From the NCBI GenBank assembly GCA_029561455.1, contig JAKQIY010000006.1:1-64000 (forward strand): 64,000 nt of DNA, written 5' to 3'. The position numbers and the translations under genes were made by a program. The notes below the pieces were generated by a model. It did no database searches and was not told where the DNA came from. It saw only the letters and a list, made by a program, of their open reading frames with translations. The stretch comes from a bacterium. GTDB taxonomy: Bacteria; Zhuqueibacterota; Zhuqueibacteria; Residuimicrobiales; Krinioviventaceae. Each line of letters starts with the position of its first letter. Positions within the stretch are counted from its first letter, which is position 1. This document shows, one piece after another, positions 1-8,698 of the stretch.

Positions 1-1036
1 CCTGATACTAAAAAACTGCTTACTTATGAATAAAATTGGCTTTTTATATTGAAATTTAATAAATCAGAGACTTGTTTAGCCTTGTTTATAATTAAAATAA
101 CTATTGACATTTATATACCAGTGCATCGCCTTTATGCGATGCTTTGGGCTGAAGGTCCGAATATTATCTGAAATAAGAAAACTTGCCAGTTATTACATAT
201 AAACCAAACAACAGGCAACTAGTTGTTTTTATTCAAGCAACAAAGCATTTCGTGGTCGCCTGCGGCGACCACAGTCCATAAAGGGCCTGTACTCCAATTT
301 CAGCTTAATACAGGTAACGTACAAGTACTAAAAAGTTAGTGTTTTAAAAGCCTTTTCACACAGTCTCGGGGTGCGTAGCACATCATCTATGGAGTTTTGA
401 CCATAAACGGACTTACAGCCGATACCTGGGGGAGCGGTTTTCCGGTAAACTCCATCATTGCCACGATCTTTAGATAGTGGGACAAAATAAAGCAAAAACA
501 AGGCTTTAGCCTAAATATGTATTTGACTAAAGTCACATTTTTTAAAATAACCAAACCACGTCATAAATGACGTGGCAATGAAAGCGGGTTGTTGGTAGTC
601 CCGGCTTTAGCCGGGACAAATCTGCTTAAAGGCGGGTCTACATACAACAAGCCCGGTCATCGGGTAGTCCCGTTGCTTCACCTTTCGGGACGTATCGAGA
701 AGACTTGGCGTTTCTTCTCAGACTCAACCTCGTACCAAGTTACTCCCGCCTGTGCGGAAGCGCTCAGTCTCCGACTGAAAATTGTAAAATATTACAATAA
801 TTTGAATAAAAAAATGGTGGGTTAGAAACCCACCTTACCGGCTAACATATTGAAAAACAAGATTTCTCGCTTCGCTCGAAATGACAAAATAGTTTTAAGT
901 TTTAATAATCCTTCTTAAATTGGGGCTTTTGATACAGCCCCACGAGACGGGAGCCAGGAGCTTGGGACGAGTTGCAAAGGTTTTCCCCTCCATCTTTATA
1001 CTCACAATAAAAGTCATTCCCCAAACCCGGTTAAAC
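1..1036. repeat. Hairpin-rich intergenic region without a supportable gene
   Basis: No convincing gene was found; the short open frames here lack ribosome binding sites and recognisable protein features. The stretch is dotted with short perfect inverted repeats of unrelated sequence: GCATCGC arms at 123-129/136-142, GTGGTCGCC at 252-260/264-272, CCACGTCAT at 556-564/567-575, GTCCCGGCT at 598-606/609-617 and GGTGGGTT at 816-823/827-834. A copy of the GAAATGAC-type dispersed repeat lies near 863-890 (see also 11523-11610 and 54106-54150). Similar hairpins recur around 50-57 kb, so this looks like the same class of accessory intergenic DNA. Confidence 0.6.
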
Positions 1037-1075
1037 AAAAAAATTCCGGGCGGTAATATTGCGCGCCCGGAATTT
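1037..1075 (-). terminator. Rho-independent terminator of the PspC/LiaF-like operon
   Basis: A perfect 12-bp stem (1041-1052 with 1064-1075) with an 11-nt loop is followed on the minus strand by a T-rich run. It lies 27 bp beyond the stop codon of the LiaF-like gene, so it probably ends that two-gene transcript. Confidence 0.85.
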
Positions 1076-1101
1076 ATCATGTGCAATTGAATTTTTGGAT
1101 T

Positions 1102-1638
1102 TTACTGCTCCTGTTGTCTGCTCTTTTCAGATATATGTCGCTGTTTGGACAAGGAACTGGTAATAATACCGATGCCGATCAACACCAGGATCAACGGCCA
1201 CAGGTTTTTTATCACCCGCATGGTGATCCAGGCCAAGTCCAGTGATTCCAGGAAAAAAACCAGGCCCAGAAATGTAAATATCCCGCCGGGAATCAACACC
1301 CCCCAGTCGCGCGGGTTGAACAGGAACATAACAATAAAGCCAATGCCGAACGCCAGCATAAAGACCGGCCAGGTATCGCCAAACCAAAAATAGTCGAAAA
1401 CATCATAATTCTGCAACAAATAAAAAACGCCGAGGATACCAAAAAATCCTCCCCAGAACGAATTGCCTTTTTTGCCGGTAAAAGCGCTGAAAAATGATAG
1501 CACACTCAGGGCGATAAACAAAAACGGCAACGCTTCATCCCAGCCAAAATTGATCACATCCAGTTTGTTTAACAGTAAAATGATACCGATGATAATAAAT
1601 AGCACACCGGTGGCGATGGAGGAAAACCGGCTACGCAT
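1102..1638 (-). CDS. LiaF/DUF5668-like multi-pass membrane protein
   Basis: This is a small integral membrane protein of about 178 residues. It has roughly six hydrophobic segments arranged as repeated short hairpins (for example GVLFIIIGIILLLNKL and LWPLILVLIGIGIITSS), the pattern of the LiaI/LiaF-like transmembrane region often found beside PspC proteins. The start is placed at the ATG at 1638 because GGAGG lies just upstream; a longer frame to 1683 has no such site. It overlaps the end of the PspC gene by 8 bp, so the two are probably translationally coupled. A role in envelope-stress sensing is inferred from family and neighbour; no soluble LiaF domain is visible. The C terminus is short and charged (SKQRHISEKSRQQEQ). 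Confidence 0.75.
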   Translation of the reverse strand: MRSRFSSIATGVLFIIIGIILLLNKLDVINFGWDEALPFLFIALSVLSFFSAFTGKKGNSFWGGFFGILGVFYLLQNYDVFDYFWFGDTWPVFMLAFGIGFIVMFLFNPRDWGVLIPGGIFTFLGLVFFLESLDLAWITMRVIKNLWPLILVLIGIGIITSSLSKQRHISEKSRQQEQ

Positions 1639-2368
1639 TTTGCACCTCCGTTGTATTTTGATTGTTCTGTTTATCATTAACACTATCCGCCTTGTTTATC
1701 GGCGCATAAATCGGTTCTTCAGGAGCCAGTATGATCAAGGCGATATAAATTCCAATTCCTAAAACGATATGAGTTAAAAAGGTCATGATAATAAAAGCGA
1801 TGCGAATAATATTAACATCAACATGCCAGTAATGAGCCAACCCACCGCACACGCCGGAGATCATCCGGGTTGATCTGCTGCGATACAACCTGGTTTTGCT
1901 CGGTTCGTCCTGCGCACCGGCAGCGGACGATTGTTTATCCTTTTGCATGGTATAATAAATATACCAGCCGCCAAAAGCGACAAGGATGAGCGGCCAAAAG
2001 GTGTGCCAGTGGAACGGCCAGAATCCATACCAGCGCCAGTGAAACGGCCAGATAAAATTAAATATATTGTTAAACAAAAACATTACGCCGATAAAAACAA
2101 TGGCAATGCCGATAAACACCCCAAAATTGTTACTATTTTTCGGTTCAGAGGGTGCAAGCCCGATATGCTCCGGATTTAAAGGCACAAATACCAGGCAGGC
2201 GATATATGCTAAAATCCCGATCCCGTTAAACAGAACCGCCAACGACCACACAACCCGAACCAGGGTAGGATCGATACGTAAATACTCGGCAACGCCGCCG
2301 CATACCCCGCCAATCATTTTTTGCACACCGGAACGATATAGTTTTTTAACAGTTGTCGAGTCGGTCAT
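1631..2368 (-). CDS. Double PspC-domain membrane protein
   Basis: This 245-residue membrane protein has two PspC-like domains, one at each end. The first begins around residue 9 (KLYRSGVQKMIGGVCGGVAE) and the second around residue 160 (RLYRSRSTRMISGVCGGLAH). Each is followed by a hydrophobic segment ending in a P-x-x-P-like turn (FVPLNPE, LAPEEP). Between them are two or three further membrane segments rich in Trp and Phe. PspC proteins act in phage-shock/envelope-stress responses at the inner membrane. The start has GAGGTG upstream. It is the first gene of a two-gene unit with the LiaF-like protein. No pspA or pspF homologue is present nearby, so the regulatory circuit, if any, lies elsewhere. 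Confidence 0.88.
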   Translation of the reverse strand: MTDSTTVKKLYRSGVQKMIGGVCGGVAEYLRIDPTLVRVVWSLAVLFNGIGILAYIACLVFVPLNPEHIGLAPSEPKNSNNFGVFIGIAIVFIGVMFLFNNIFNFIWPFHWRWYGFWPFHWHTFWPLILVAFGGWYIYYTMQKDKQSSAAGAQDEPSKTRLYRSRSTRMISGVCGGLAHYWHVDVNIIRIAFIIMTFLTHIVLGIGIYIALIILAPEEPIYAPINKADSVNDKQNNQNTTEVQNA

Positions 2369-2496
2369 GGTACACCTCGTCTGATTTAGTTAAATAGTAA
2401 CCTGCTCTGTTACAAATACGCAATTCGCCGGAAATTTGTTTCAACCGATCCCTGTTATACCACGATCCAAATATTCAGCTTAAAACGACATGCGGA

Positions 2497-3234
2497 TTAA
2501 TCAAGCTGTTCCGCTTTACCGGTCATGGGCACAAACCGCACGCCGATAAGGTCCTGGCTGGCAATAGTTCCATCCGGTCTTTTAGTGATCAGGATCAGTT
2601 TTTGCAAAGAATCGCCAATAGGCAGGATCATCCGACCGCCAACTTTTAACTGCTGCACCAGGGGGTCGGGTATTTCAACGGGCGCGGCGGTGAGAATGAT
2701 AGCGTCAAATGGTGCGGTCTCAGGCCAGCCGCTATAGCCGTCGCCGCAGCGGCCATGAAAATTTGTATACCCCAGTTCGGCAAGGGTTTGCTGCGCCCGT
2801 AAACAGAGCGGTTCGACAATTTCAATTGAATAGACTTCTTTGACCAGTTCGCATAAAATTGCCGCCTGGTAGCCGGAGCCGGTGCCAATCTCTAAAACCC
2901 GCTCCTCCCCTTTCAGTTCCAGAGCTTCCGTCATAAAAGCTACTATATAGGGCTGGGATATAGTCTGCCCGTAGCCAATCGGCAAGGGATTATCTTCGTA
3001 GGCATTATACATATATTTAGCCGGCACAAATTTATGACGCGGCACCTTGAGCATAGCCTGGAGCACCCTTTTATCGCGTACATGCCTGGATTTGATCTGG
3101 TATTCCACCATATCGGTGCGGCTAGCGATCAAGCTCTCATCAGCAACGCCGCCCGGTTGTGGCTGTTTTTCCTTGTCAGACATACAAAAGCTCCCCAGGA
3201 TACCGACAAACACGATCAGGATGATTGGTTTCAT
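2497..3234 (-). CDS. pcm: Exported protein-L-isoaspartate O-methyltransferase
   Basis: This protein (245 residues) transfers a methyl group from S-adenosylmethionine to isoaspartyl residues in aged proteins, the first step of their repair. The family core is clear: VLEIGTGSGYQAAIL is the SAM-binding motif I, GYGQTISQPYIVA is the typical substrate-loop region, and DAIILTAAPVEIP is the downstream motif. Unlike cytoplasmic Pcm it begins with a hydrophobic segment (MKPIILIVFVGILGSF) followed by Cys and a charged linker, so it is probably exported or membrane-anchored. The start is well supported by AAGGAG about 11 nt upstream. The internal ATG where soluble homologues usually begin (near residue 42) has no ribosome binding site. 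Confidence 0.9.
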   Translation of the reverse strand: MKPIILIVFVGILGSFCMSDKEKQPQPGGVADESLIASRTDMVEYQIKSRHVRDKRVLQAMLKVPRHKFVPAKYMYNAYEDNPLPIGYGQTISQPYIVAFMTEALELKGEERVLEIGTGSGYQAAILCELVKEVYSIEIVEPLCLRAQQTLAELGYTNFHGRCGDGYSGWPETAPFDAIILTAAPVEIPDPLVQQLKVGGRMILPIGDSLQKLILITKRPDGTIASQDLIGVRFVPMTGKAEQLD

Positions 3235-3319
3235 ATAAAAAACACTCCTTGATAATCAGTATGGTGTTCATTATAATGTCCTGAATTTCAATTTTTTAGA
3301 GCAATCTATAGCATGGCGC

Positions 3320-3793
3320 TCAGGTAGTTGGGAACCTGGCATGGGTATTCAGCCATTGATCGTTCATGCGGCGTAACCGTTTACTGAGAATACCGGCCAT
3401 ATTGGTCAGTAATTTGTTCGCCAGTTCGGGGTTCCGGGAGAAAAGCTGCTTTAAATCATTATAAACAAAAAAGAGCACCCGAACATTGCTTTTGCATCGC
3501 GCCGTTGCGGAACGGACGGTCTTTTCCACAAACGCCATTTCACCGAAAATTTGTCCCTTTTTTACGGTAACAATGAGTTTAGGCACCGGAATAATGGTTG
3601 ACATGATACGTCGTTCAATACAAACCTTGCCTTCCATCAGTAAATAAAACTTGTCGCCCTCTTCATTCTCTGAAAAAACTAACTCGTCTTTATAAAAGTG
3701 CTGCTCCCGGGCGATTTCTGCCAGATCGTGTAAATCATTCTGAGTCAGATCCTTTGCCAGGATTGAATTCGCCAGTTCGTCGTAAATGCTCAT
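3320..3793 (-). CDS. Cyclic nucleotide-binding domain protein
   Basis: This stand-alone cNMP-binding (CAP_ED-type) domain of 157 residues has the expected landmarks: EEGDKFYLLMEGKV in the beta-roll, and FGEMAFVEKTVRSATA as the phosphate-binding cassette with Glu and Arg in the usual places. No DNA-binding helix-turn-helix follows, so it is probably a cAMP/cGMP-sensing or scaffolding module rather than a Crp-type regulator. The C-terminal helix (ILSKRLRRMNDQW) is basic. It sits alone between the methyltransferase and the NUDIX gene on the same strand. Its partner is unknown. Confidence 0.8.
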   Translation of the reverse strand: MSIYDELANSILAKDLTQNDLHDLAEIAREQHFYKDELVFSENEEGDKFYLLMEGKVCIERRIMSTIIPVPKLIVTVKKGQIFGEMAFVEKTVRSATARCKSNVRVLFFVYNDLKQLFSRNPELANKLLTNMAGILSKRLRRMNDQWLNTHARFPTT

Positions 3794-3917
3794 TAACAGC
3801 TAATCCCTGTAAGGTTTGTTATAAAAATAAAAATAAACACTATATATTCCGCTTAAATACGTATAACCCGGTCGTGTGCGTACCGATAAAACAATATATT
3901 TCAGAAATTACTAAAAA

Positions 3918-4412
3918 TCAATACCTGTTTATGTATTTTTCCAAAACCCGTTTATGACTTGTAAAAGCAATTTTCCCCGGCAGATCATCAACCGGGAAAA
4001 ATCCGGCTTCTTCAGCGTCATCGCCGGCCTGCAGGGTTCCACCGGTTTGCTCGGCTTTATAAACAACCAGCACAATGTTGGACTTGTGATCCTCGCAAGT
4101 TCCTGCAACATCCAGCAATTGTTTTATACGCACAGTGAGGCCGGTTTCTTCGGCAGTTTCGCGTACGGCCGCTTCTTCCGGGGTTTCGTTATGTTCAACA
4201 AAACCGGCCGGCAGGCTCCACTCACCTGCGTGTGGGGCAAACTTTCTTTTAACCAGCAGCACCTGCTGATCCCGCATAACTACCACAGCAGCAGCCGGTA
4301 AAGGATTTTGATAATGCACATAACCGCACTGGTCGCAAACCATTCGGTTGCGGCCATCCTGGAATTTCTTTATTAAAAGCTGCCCGCAGTGGGGGCAATA
4401 TTTATAGTGCAA
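3918..4412 (-). CDS. NUDIX hydrolase with N-terminal zinc ribbon (NudC-like)
   Basis: This enzyme is predicted to hydrolyse a nucleoside diphosphate linked to another moiety. It begins with a four-Cys zinc ribbon (CPHCG, then CDQCG). The complete NUDIX box follows: a Gly, then Glu, then REtaEEtGL within GFVEHNETPEEAAVRETAEE. It is about 165 residues, shorter than NudC, and resembles the ribbon-NUDIX proteins annotated as ADP-ribose or NADH pyrophosphatase-like. Substrate cannot be told. Start choice: a TTG at 4412 has GGAGG 4 nt upstream. A second in-frame TTG at 4427 overlaps the amidase stop codon by 4 bp but lacks a ribosome binding site. Either way it is coupled to the amidase gene upstream. 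Confidence 0.85.
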   Translation of the reverse strand: MHYKYCPHCGQLLIKKFQDGRNRMVCDQCGYVHYQNPLPAAAVVVMRDQQVLLVKRKFAPHAGEWSLPAGFVEHNETPEEAAVRETAEETGLTVRIKQLLDVAGTCEDHKSNIVLVVYKAEQTGGTLQAGDDAEEAGFFPVDDLPGKIAFTSHKRVLEKYINRY

Positions 4413-4423
4413 AAAACCTCCGT

Positions 4424-6247
4424 TCAATCACGATCATGGTTAAGATACTCTTCAAGGGCGTCGATAATGGCAGCGGCGCAGCGGCGCGGGTATTTTTTGG
4501 ACATTATCAACATTTCTTCATCAGGGTGCATCATAAACGCCGGTTCCACCAGAATGGCCGGCATTGGCGTGGGCCGGCACATCGCCAGGTTATCATAAAA
4601 CAAGCCGAAATCCGGCAACTTGAATTCCTGCAACAGTTTCTTTTGCACCAGTCGCGCCAGTTCATAGCTTTGCGGATGAAAATAATAGGTACTGGTTCCC
4701 CTGCTTTTAAACGGATTTACGCCATCGGGGATCGCATTATGATGCAAGCTGATGAGGAAATCCGGATTAAGCGCCTCCACCAGGCGTTTGCGTCCTGCCA
4801 GGGATATGCCATCCTGTTCATGGGTGTAAAAGACAAAAGCGCCTTTTTTCCGTAATTGTTCACCCAGCTCTCTGGCCAAAACCAAATTGGCGTCTTTTTC
4901 CAGAGTACCGGTCGGGCCGACCGCGCCTTTGTCCGGAGTATGACCCGGATCGAGTACGATAAATAGATTTTTCAAATGCGAAGCGAACCAGCCGGATTTA
5001 CCGGGCGCTTTTTTAATATCCAGTTCAAAATGTTTCTGTTCATTAAAACGGGCCTGGTATCCCCATTGCCGCTTTTGCTGTAAATGGATAGTTAACACAT
5101 ATACTTCGGGCGACTCTTGATTCCAGACAATTTCCCTAATGAGCGGATCACCGCTATCATACCTGATCCAGTCCGTATCTGAAACCACTCCATAAAACCA
5201 CACCCGCATGGTTTGAGTGGTAATATCTTGCTCCACCCGGAACGGTACTTGAACGCCGGTATAAACGCTCACGCGTGTAAAACGCGAAAATGCGCGGGTA
5301 CGAACTGCGGAGACAATGACCTGCGGGGGTTCAGTTCCTGCCGGTAACTGCCGGACACTGGCGGATTGCACCCAGGCTTCTTCGGTTGGCGATAGCCGCG
5401 CCCGTAAATACTCGCCTTTTTGTCCGGTTATCCATAACCTGGTGCCGCGCGGCAGAAAATAATAATAACCGGTATTCCTGGCGGTACGCAGCACGGTTTC
5501 TTCCGGTGTTAGTTCCACCAGGTTGGGAACACGCGCGTCGATCATGTCGACGCTTCCCGGCGCTGTAGAAGTAACAATCTCGTCATTCCTGCCCAGTTGC
5601 ATTATGATCCGGGCATTGCGACAGCTATCGCCAGTTTGCAGCACATAACTGCCGGTATACAAACCGCCGGTTTTATCGGTTAGCGGCGGCCAGGCTTTGC
5701 CAAATACAATTTCACCATAGTAAAGGTCAGATTCCGGGGGCGTTTCACTCATCGGAATCGGCTCTTTTATTCCTTCCACAAAACAAACAGCGGTACAGCC
5801 GGGCGTACCCCGGAAAGCAACCCGCAGCAGATCGCCGGGCAACAGCCGGTATGTGATATTGGGGCGTTCCGAACCGGCGACAATTTGCAGACTGTCGTCC
5901 GGTGGGGTTGTTGCCGGCGGTGGAATAAAAACGTGGCGCAGAGTTAGCGCCGTATCCTGTTCACTTACTACGCGACATTCAAATGTAAAATTACCGGGGT
6001 CTATCGGCAGCCAGGCAAGGAAAGCGCCATTCCGGTAAACCGGCACGGCATGACCGTTAATGCTCAGGGCGGCGTCGGCGGGAGATACCTGACCGAAAAC
6101 AAACGTGGAATCACGGGACGCTGCATTAAGGGTATCGCCCTCTTTGGGGTACACAACATTTATTTTTACAGCGCCAGCAAAAGTATCAATAGAGACCAGC
6201 AGCGCCGTGATACAAACATATTTAAAAATTTTGTTCATTCTCATCAC
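4424..6247 (-). CDS. N-acetylmuramoyl-L-alanine amidase (Amidase_3), exported
   Basis: This 607-residue periplasmic cell-wall hydrolase is predicted to cleave the bond between N-acetylmuramic acid and L-alanine in peptidoglycan. It has an N-terminal signal peptide (about residues 1-25). A long beta-rich region of some 400 residues follows, likely Ig/SH3-like (one part reads GTRLWITGQKGEYLRARL) and AMIN-like. The catalytic domain is at the C terminus. Visible zinc ligands are His436 in DPGHT, Glu450 in GTLEKDAN and His502 in SLHHNA; VEPAFM supplies the catalytic Glu. The length exceeds most AmiC-type enzymes because of the N-terminal region. No strong Shine-Dalgarno precedes any of the three clustered ATGs, so the exact start is uncertain by up to three codons. 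Confidence 0.9.
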   Translation of the reverse strand: MMRMNKIFKYVCITALLVSIDTFAGAVKINVVYPKEGDTLNAASRDSTFVFGQVSPADAALSINGHAVPVYRNGAFLAWLPIDPGNFTFECRVVSEQDTALTLRHVFIPPPATTPPDDSLQIVAGSERPNITYRLLPGDLLRVAFRGTPGCTAVCFVEGIKEPIPMSETPPESDLYYGEIVFGKAWPPLTDKTGGLYTGSYVLQTGDSCRNARIIMQLGRNDEIVTSTAPGSVDMIDARVPNLVELTPEETVLRTARNTGYYYFLPRGTRLWITGQKGEYLRARLSPTEEAWVQSASVRQLPAGTEPPQVIVSAVRTRAFSRFTRVSVYTGVQVPFRVEQDITTQTMRVWFYGVVSDTDWIRYDSGDPLIREIVWNQESPEVYVLTIHLQQKRQWGYQARFNEQKHFELDIKKAPGKSGWFASHLKNLFIVLDPGHTPDKGAVGPTGTLEKDANLVLARELGEQLRKKGAFVFYTHEQDGISLAGRKRLVEALNPDFLISLHHNAIPDGVNPFKSRGTSTYYFHPQSYELARLVQKKLLQEFKLPDFGLFYDNLAMCRPTPMPAILVEPAFMMHPDEEMLIMSKKYPRRCAAAIIDALEEYLNHDRD

Positions 6248-6299
6248 ATAAATATAACTCTTTATTTCAGAATAAACAAAATTTTTACATCATGGTCAA

Positions 6300-7019
6300 C
6301 TAATTTTTTACCCTGGCAATAAAAATATCCTCCAGGGTCGCACCGTTGCCATAATGCTGATACAGGTTAGTTATGCTGTCATCGGCGACTAGTCGGCCCT
6401 TGTTAATCATAACCACACGGGAACATAATTTCTCCACAGTTTCAAGGATATGCGAGGAAAATACAATTGTAGTTCCCTGACCGTGCAATTTGACCAGCAG
6501 TTTTTTCAGGGAAAAGATAATTTCCGGATCGAGTCCGCCGGTAGGTTCGTCAAGCAGCAACAACAGCGGTTCGGCAAGGAGGGCGGCGGCAATTGCGATC
6601 TTTTTCTTCATGCCGTGCGAATAATCGGCAATCAGTTCTGCAGCTTTATCCTGCAGGGCAAATTCTTGCATCAAGTCTGCGATTCTGTCTCCGAGATTTT
6701 TTCCATTCATGCCGCGCATTCGCCCGGTAAACTGCAGGTATTCGTAACCGGTTAAATAATCGTATAGAACCGGCGGTTCGGGAGAATATCCGGTCAATTG
6801 CCGGGTTTCAACCGGTTTTTCCCAAATATTCATTCCATTAATAGCTATCGCGCCGGATTCCGGTCGAACCAGTCCCATCAGCGCTTTCAGCAGGGTCGTC
6901 TTACCGGCGCCATTCGGGCCGATCAGGCCGATAAATTCACCCTTGTCGATATGCAAACTCAGATCATCAAGGGCGCGCACGGTATCATAATCTTTACACA
7001 GATTTTTTATATCAATCAT
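6300..7019 (-). CDS. ABC transporter ATP-binding protein
   Basis: This is the 239-residue ATPase subunit of an ABC exporter-type system. Walker A is GPNGAGKT, the signature region is YSHGMKKKIAIAAALLA, Walker B is LLLLLDEPTGGLD, and a switch His lies in FSSHI. The overall pattern matches the CcmA/drug-and-peptide export group that pairs with an ABC-2-like permease. The start is set at the ATG at 7019, which has GGAG upstream; it overlaps the stop of the permease gene by 8 bp, so the two subunits are coupled. The substrate is not evident. Confidence 0.92.
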   Translation of the reverse strand: MIDIKNLCKDYDTVRALDDLSLHIDKGEFIGLIGPNGAGKTTLLKALMGLVRPESGAIAINGMNIWEKPVETRQLTGYSPEPPVLYDYLTGYEYLQFTGRMRGMNGKNLGDRIADLMQEFALQDKAAELIADYSHGMKKKIAIAAALLAEPLLLLLDEPTGGLDPEIIFSLKKLLVKLHGQGTTIVFSSHILETVEKLCSRVVMINKGRLVADDSITNLYQHYGNGATLEDIFIARVKN

Positions 7020-8409
7020 TGATGATCTCCACATTATTTATGCGTTTTAAAACCAAAAAAATCGCGCCGTAACCGAACAGTAAAAAACCAATGGTAATGA
7101 GCGGTGAGAGCAGCACCGTAAAAAAAGCCACGGCCAGGATTAAATACAAATTATACCATAAAACCGCGTACCGGGGATAAGGATAGGAATACAAGGCAAA
7201 ATTAGTCTGCATAAAGATAAGTGTAAAAGCAATAAACAATATTGCCGTGATGCTTTCATAAAGCGCCAATTCTGTAAAACCGAATTTGAGTATAAAGATT
7301 ATTGTTCCTGCAATGACCAGCCACACCACCGGTAAAAATGCCTGCCAGAACTTGGCCCACCAATAGGTAACAGGTTTTATCGGCAGGGAACGAATAATAG
7401 CTAAACTTTCCGCACGCTGGTCGACAAAACGAAAAGCGGCATTGGCAAGTATCCAGGCGGCGGCGATGTTGATTGATAAAAACCACTGGATGCCGTCATG
7501 AGCTTGAGAGGATTTGGCAATACCAATGACCAGTATAATCAGCAGGGCAAGAAAGATCATTATAAAAGATTTGTAATTACGGAAAGTAAAAGTGCAATCC
7601 TTAACAACCAGGGCAACCAGACGGCGGGGAGTCGGCAAAGTGAAGATCTGTAATAATAACTTGCTGGTCAGGAGTCTGGCTTTGGCCTGTTGCGGCGCTA
7701 AACGTTCCGGGCATTTTGCCACGGTTGCGGTTAAAATACGCAAACCTGTATAAACGGCAATAATGGTCAACGTCGGCAACACCAGGGCATACAGCCATTG
7801 CCAGTTTATTGTTTGAATGTGCCCGGCCAGGATCACAGTAAATAACAATACCGCGGCCATGACAACGACAATAAACAGATCGGTTAACTTGTGCGGCAAC
7901 CTGAGAACGATAAATAACAACAAGCCCGTAAACACTGCAAAGAAATACCATCCCGTAAGAGCAAAGGCCAACAATACAAAACTGCCGGGCGTTAGCGCGG
8001 CATAGCGTGCAAACAGAAAATATAATGCCAGCCATAGCGGATAAAAGAGCGCCAGGGGTAAAACCAGATCGAGGAGCCGCTCGCTGGCTAATATCTTTCC
8101 GGGAACAGGCAAAGCCAGTAAAATATCATTTGCCCTGGTGCGCAGCCGCTTGCCGGCCATAGTAAAAGCAGTTACCGGCAGAAAAAGTATAAAAAAGCGG
8201 CAAAACAGCACAAACTTTTGCCACACTTCCACCTGGCCTTTGATTTTTAACGTCCAACTGAATTCACGATTCCAGGCAAACAAGCAATAAAACAACAGAA
8301 AACCAAAGAACAATACGATCTCGATACGGGTCACCAGGTCGAGACGTTTTAATACATAATTTTTCACAACCCTGGTATAACGCCATAAAAAAGTTAATAA
8401 ACAATTCAT
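7012..8409 (-). CDS. ABC transporter permease, large multi-pass membrane protein
   Basis: This very hydrophobic protein of about 465 residues has some ten membrane segments. It lies directly upstream of and overlaps an ABC ATPase gene, so it is read as the partner permease. An early segment is IEIVLFFGFLLFYCLFAW and the last ones are ILAVAFFTVLLSPLITIGF and FLLFGYGAIFLVL. A soluble patch around residues 230-270 (KCPERLAPQQAKARL) separates two halves, as in putative ABC-2 exporters of unknown substrate. The start is uncertain: the ATG at 8409 is chosen, but a longer frame opens at 8478, and neither has a clear ribosome binding site. Confidence 0.78.
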   Translation of the reverse strand: MNCLLTFLWRYTRVVKNYVLKRLDLVTRIEIVLFFGFLLFYCLFAWNREFSWTLKIKGQVEVWQKFVLFCRFFILFLPVTAFTMAGKRLRTRANDILLALPVPGKILASERLLDLVLPLALFYPLWLALYFLFARYAALTPGSFVLLAFALTGWYFFAVFTGLLLFIVLRLPHKLTDLFIVVVMAAVLLFTVILAGHIQTINWQWLYALVLPTLTIIAVYTGLRILTATVAKCPERLAPQQAKARLLTSKLLLQIFTLPTPRRLVALVVKDCTFTFRNYKSFIMIFLALLIILVIGIAKSSQAHDGIQWFLSINIAAAWILANAAFRFVDQRAESLAIIRSLPIKPVTYWWAKFWQAFLPVVWLVIAGTIIFILKFGFTELALYESITAILFIAFTLIFMQTNFALYSYPYPRYAVLWYNLYLILAVAFFTVLLSPLITIGFLLFGYGAIFLVLKRINNVEIIND

Positions 8410-8698
8410 CGAGGATAACCTACACACTAGTGATACGGTAAGGGAACCGGTAATAACCGGATTCAGGTTTTTTAACATTCAGGCGCGTTTATTGTTCCAT
8501 TTATTTATAATTCTCATTATCTTTACGGTACAGAATAAAATAATGTTCCACAAAAATGTGCGGCTGGTGGTGAACAATAAACCTGCTGATGCTCGCTGCT
8601 TGGATATAAATTGCTCCTGAATTGTTAAATGAAAAATAAATAACAGAGATGCTCTATTTGATAAGATGATAAAATTCAAACAAACAATACGAGGAAAT

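Noticed and set aside
589-825. Open frame of 78 codons starting MLVVPALAG
   Set aside because: It runs through two perfect hairpins, has no ribosome binding site and looks like translated repeat DNA.
895-1086. Minus-strand frame of 63 codons
   Set aside because: It overlaps the terminator hairpin at 1041-1075 and has no start signal or recognisable features.
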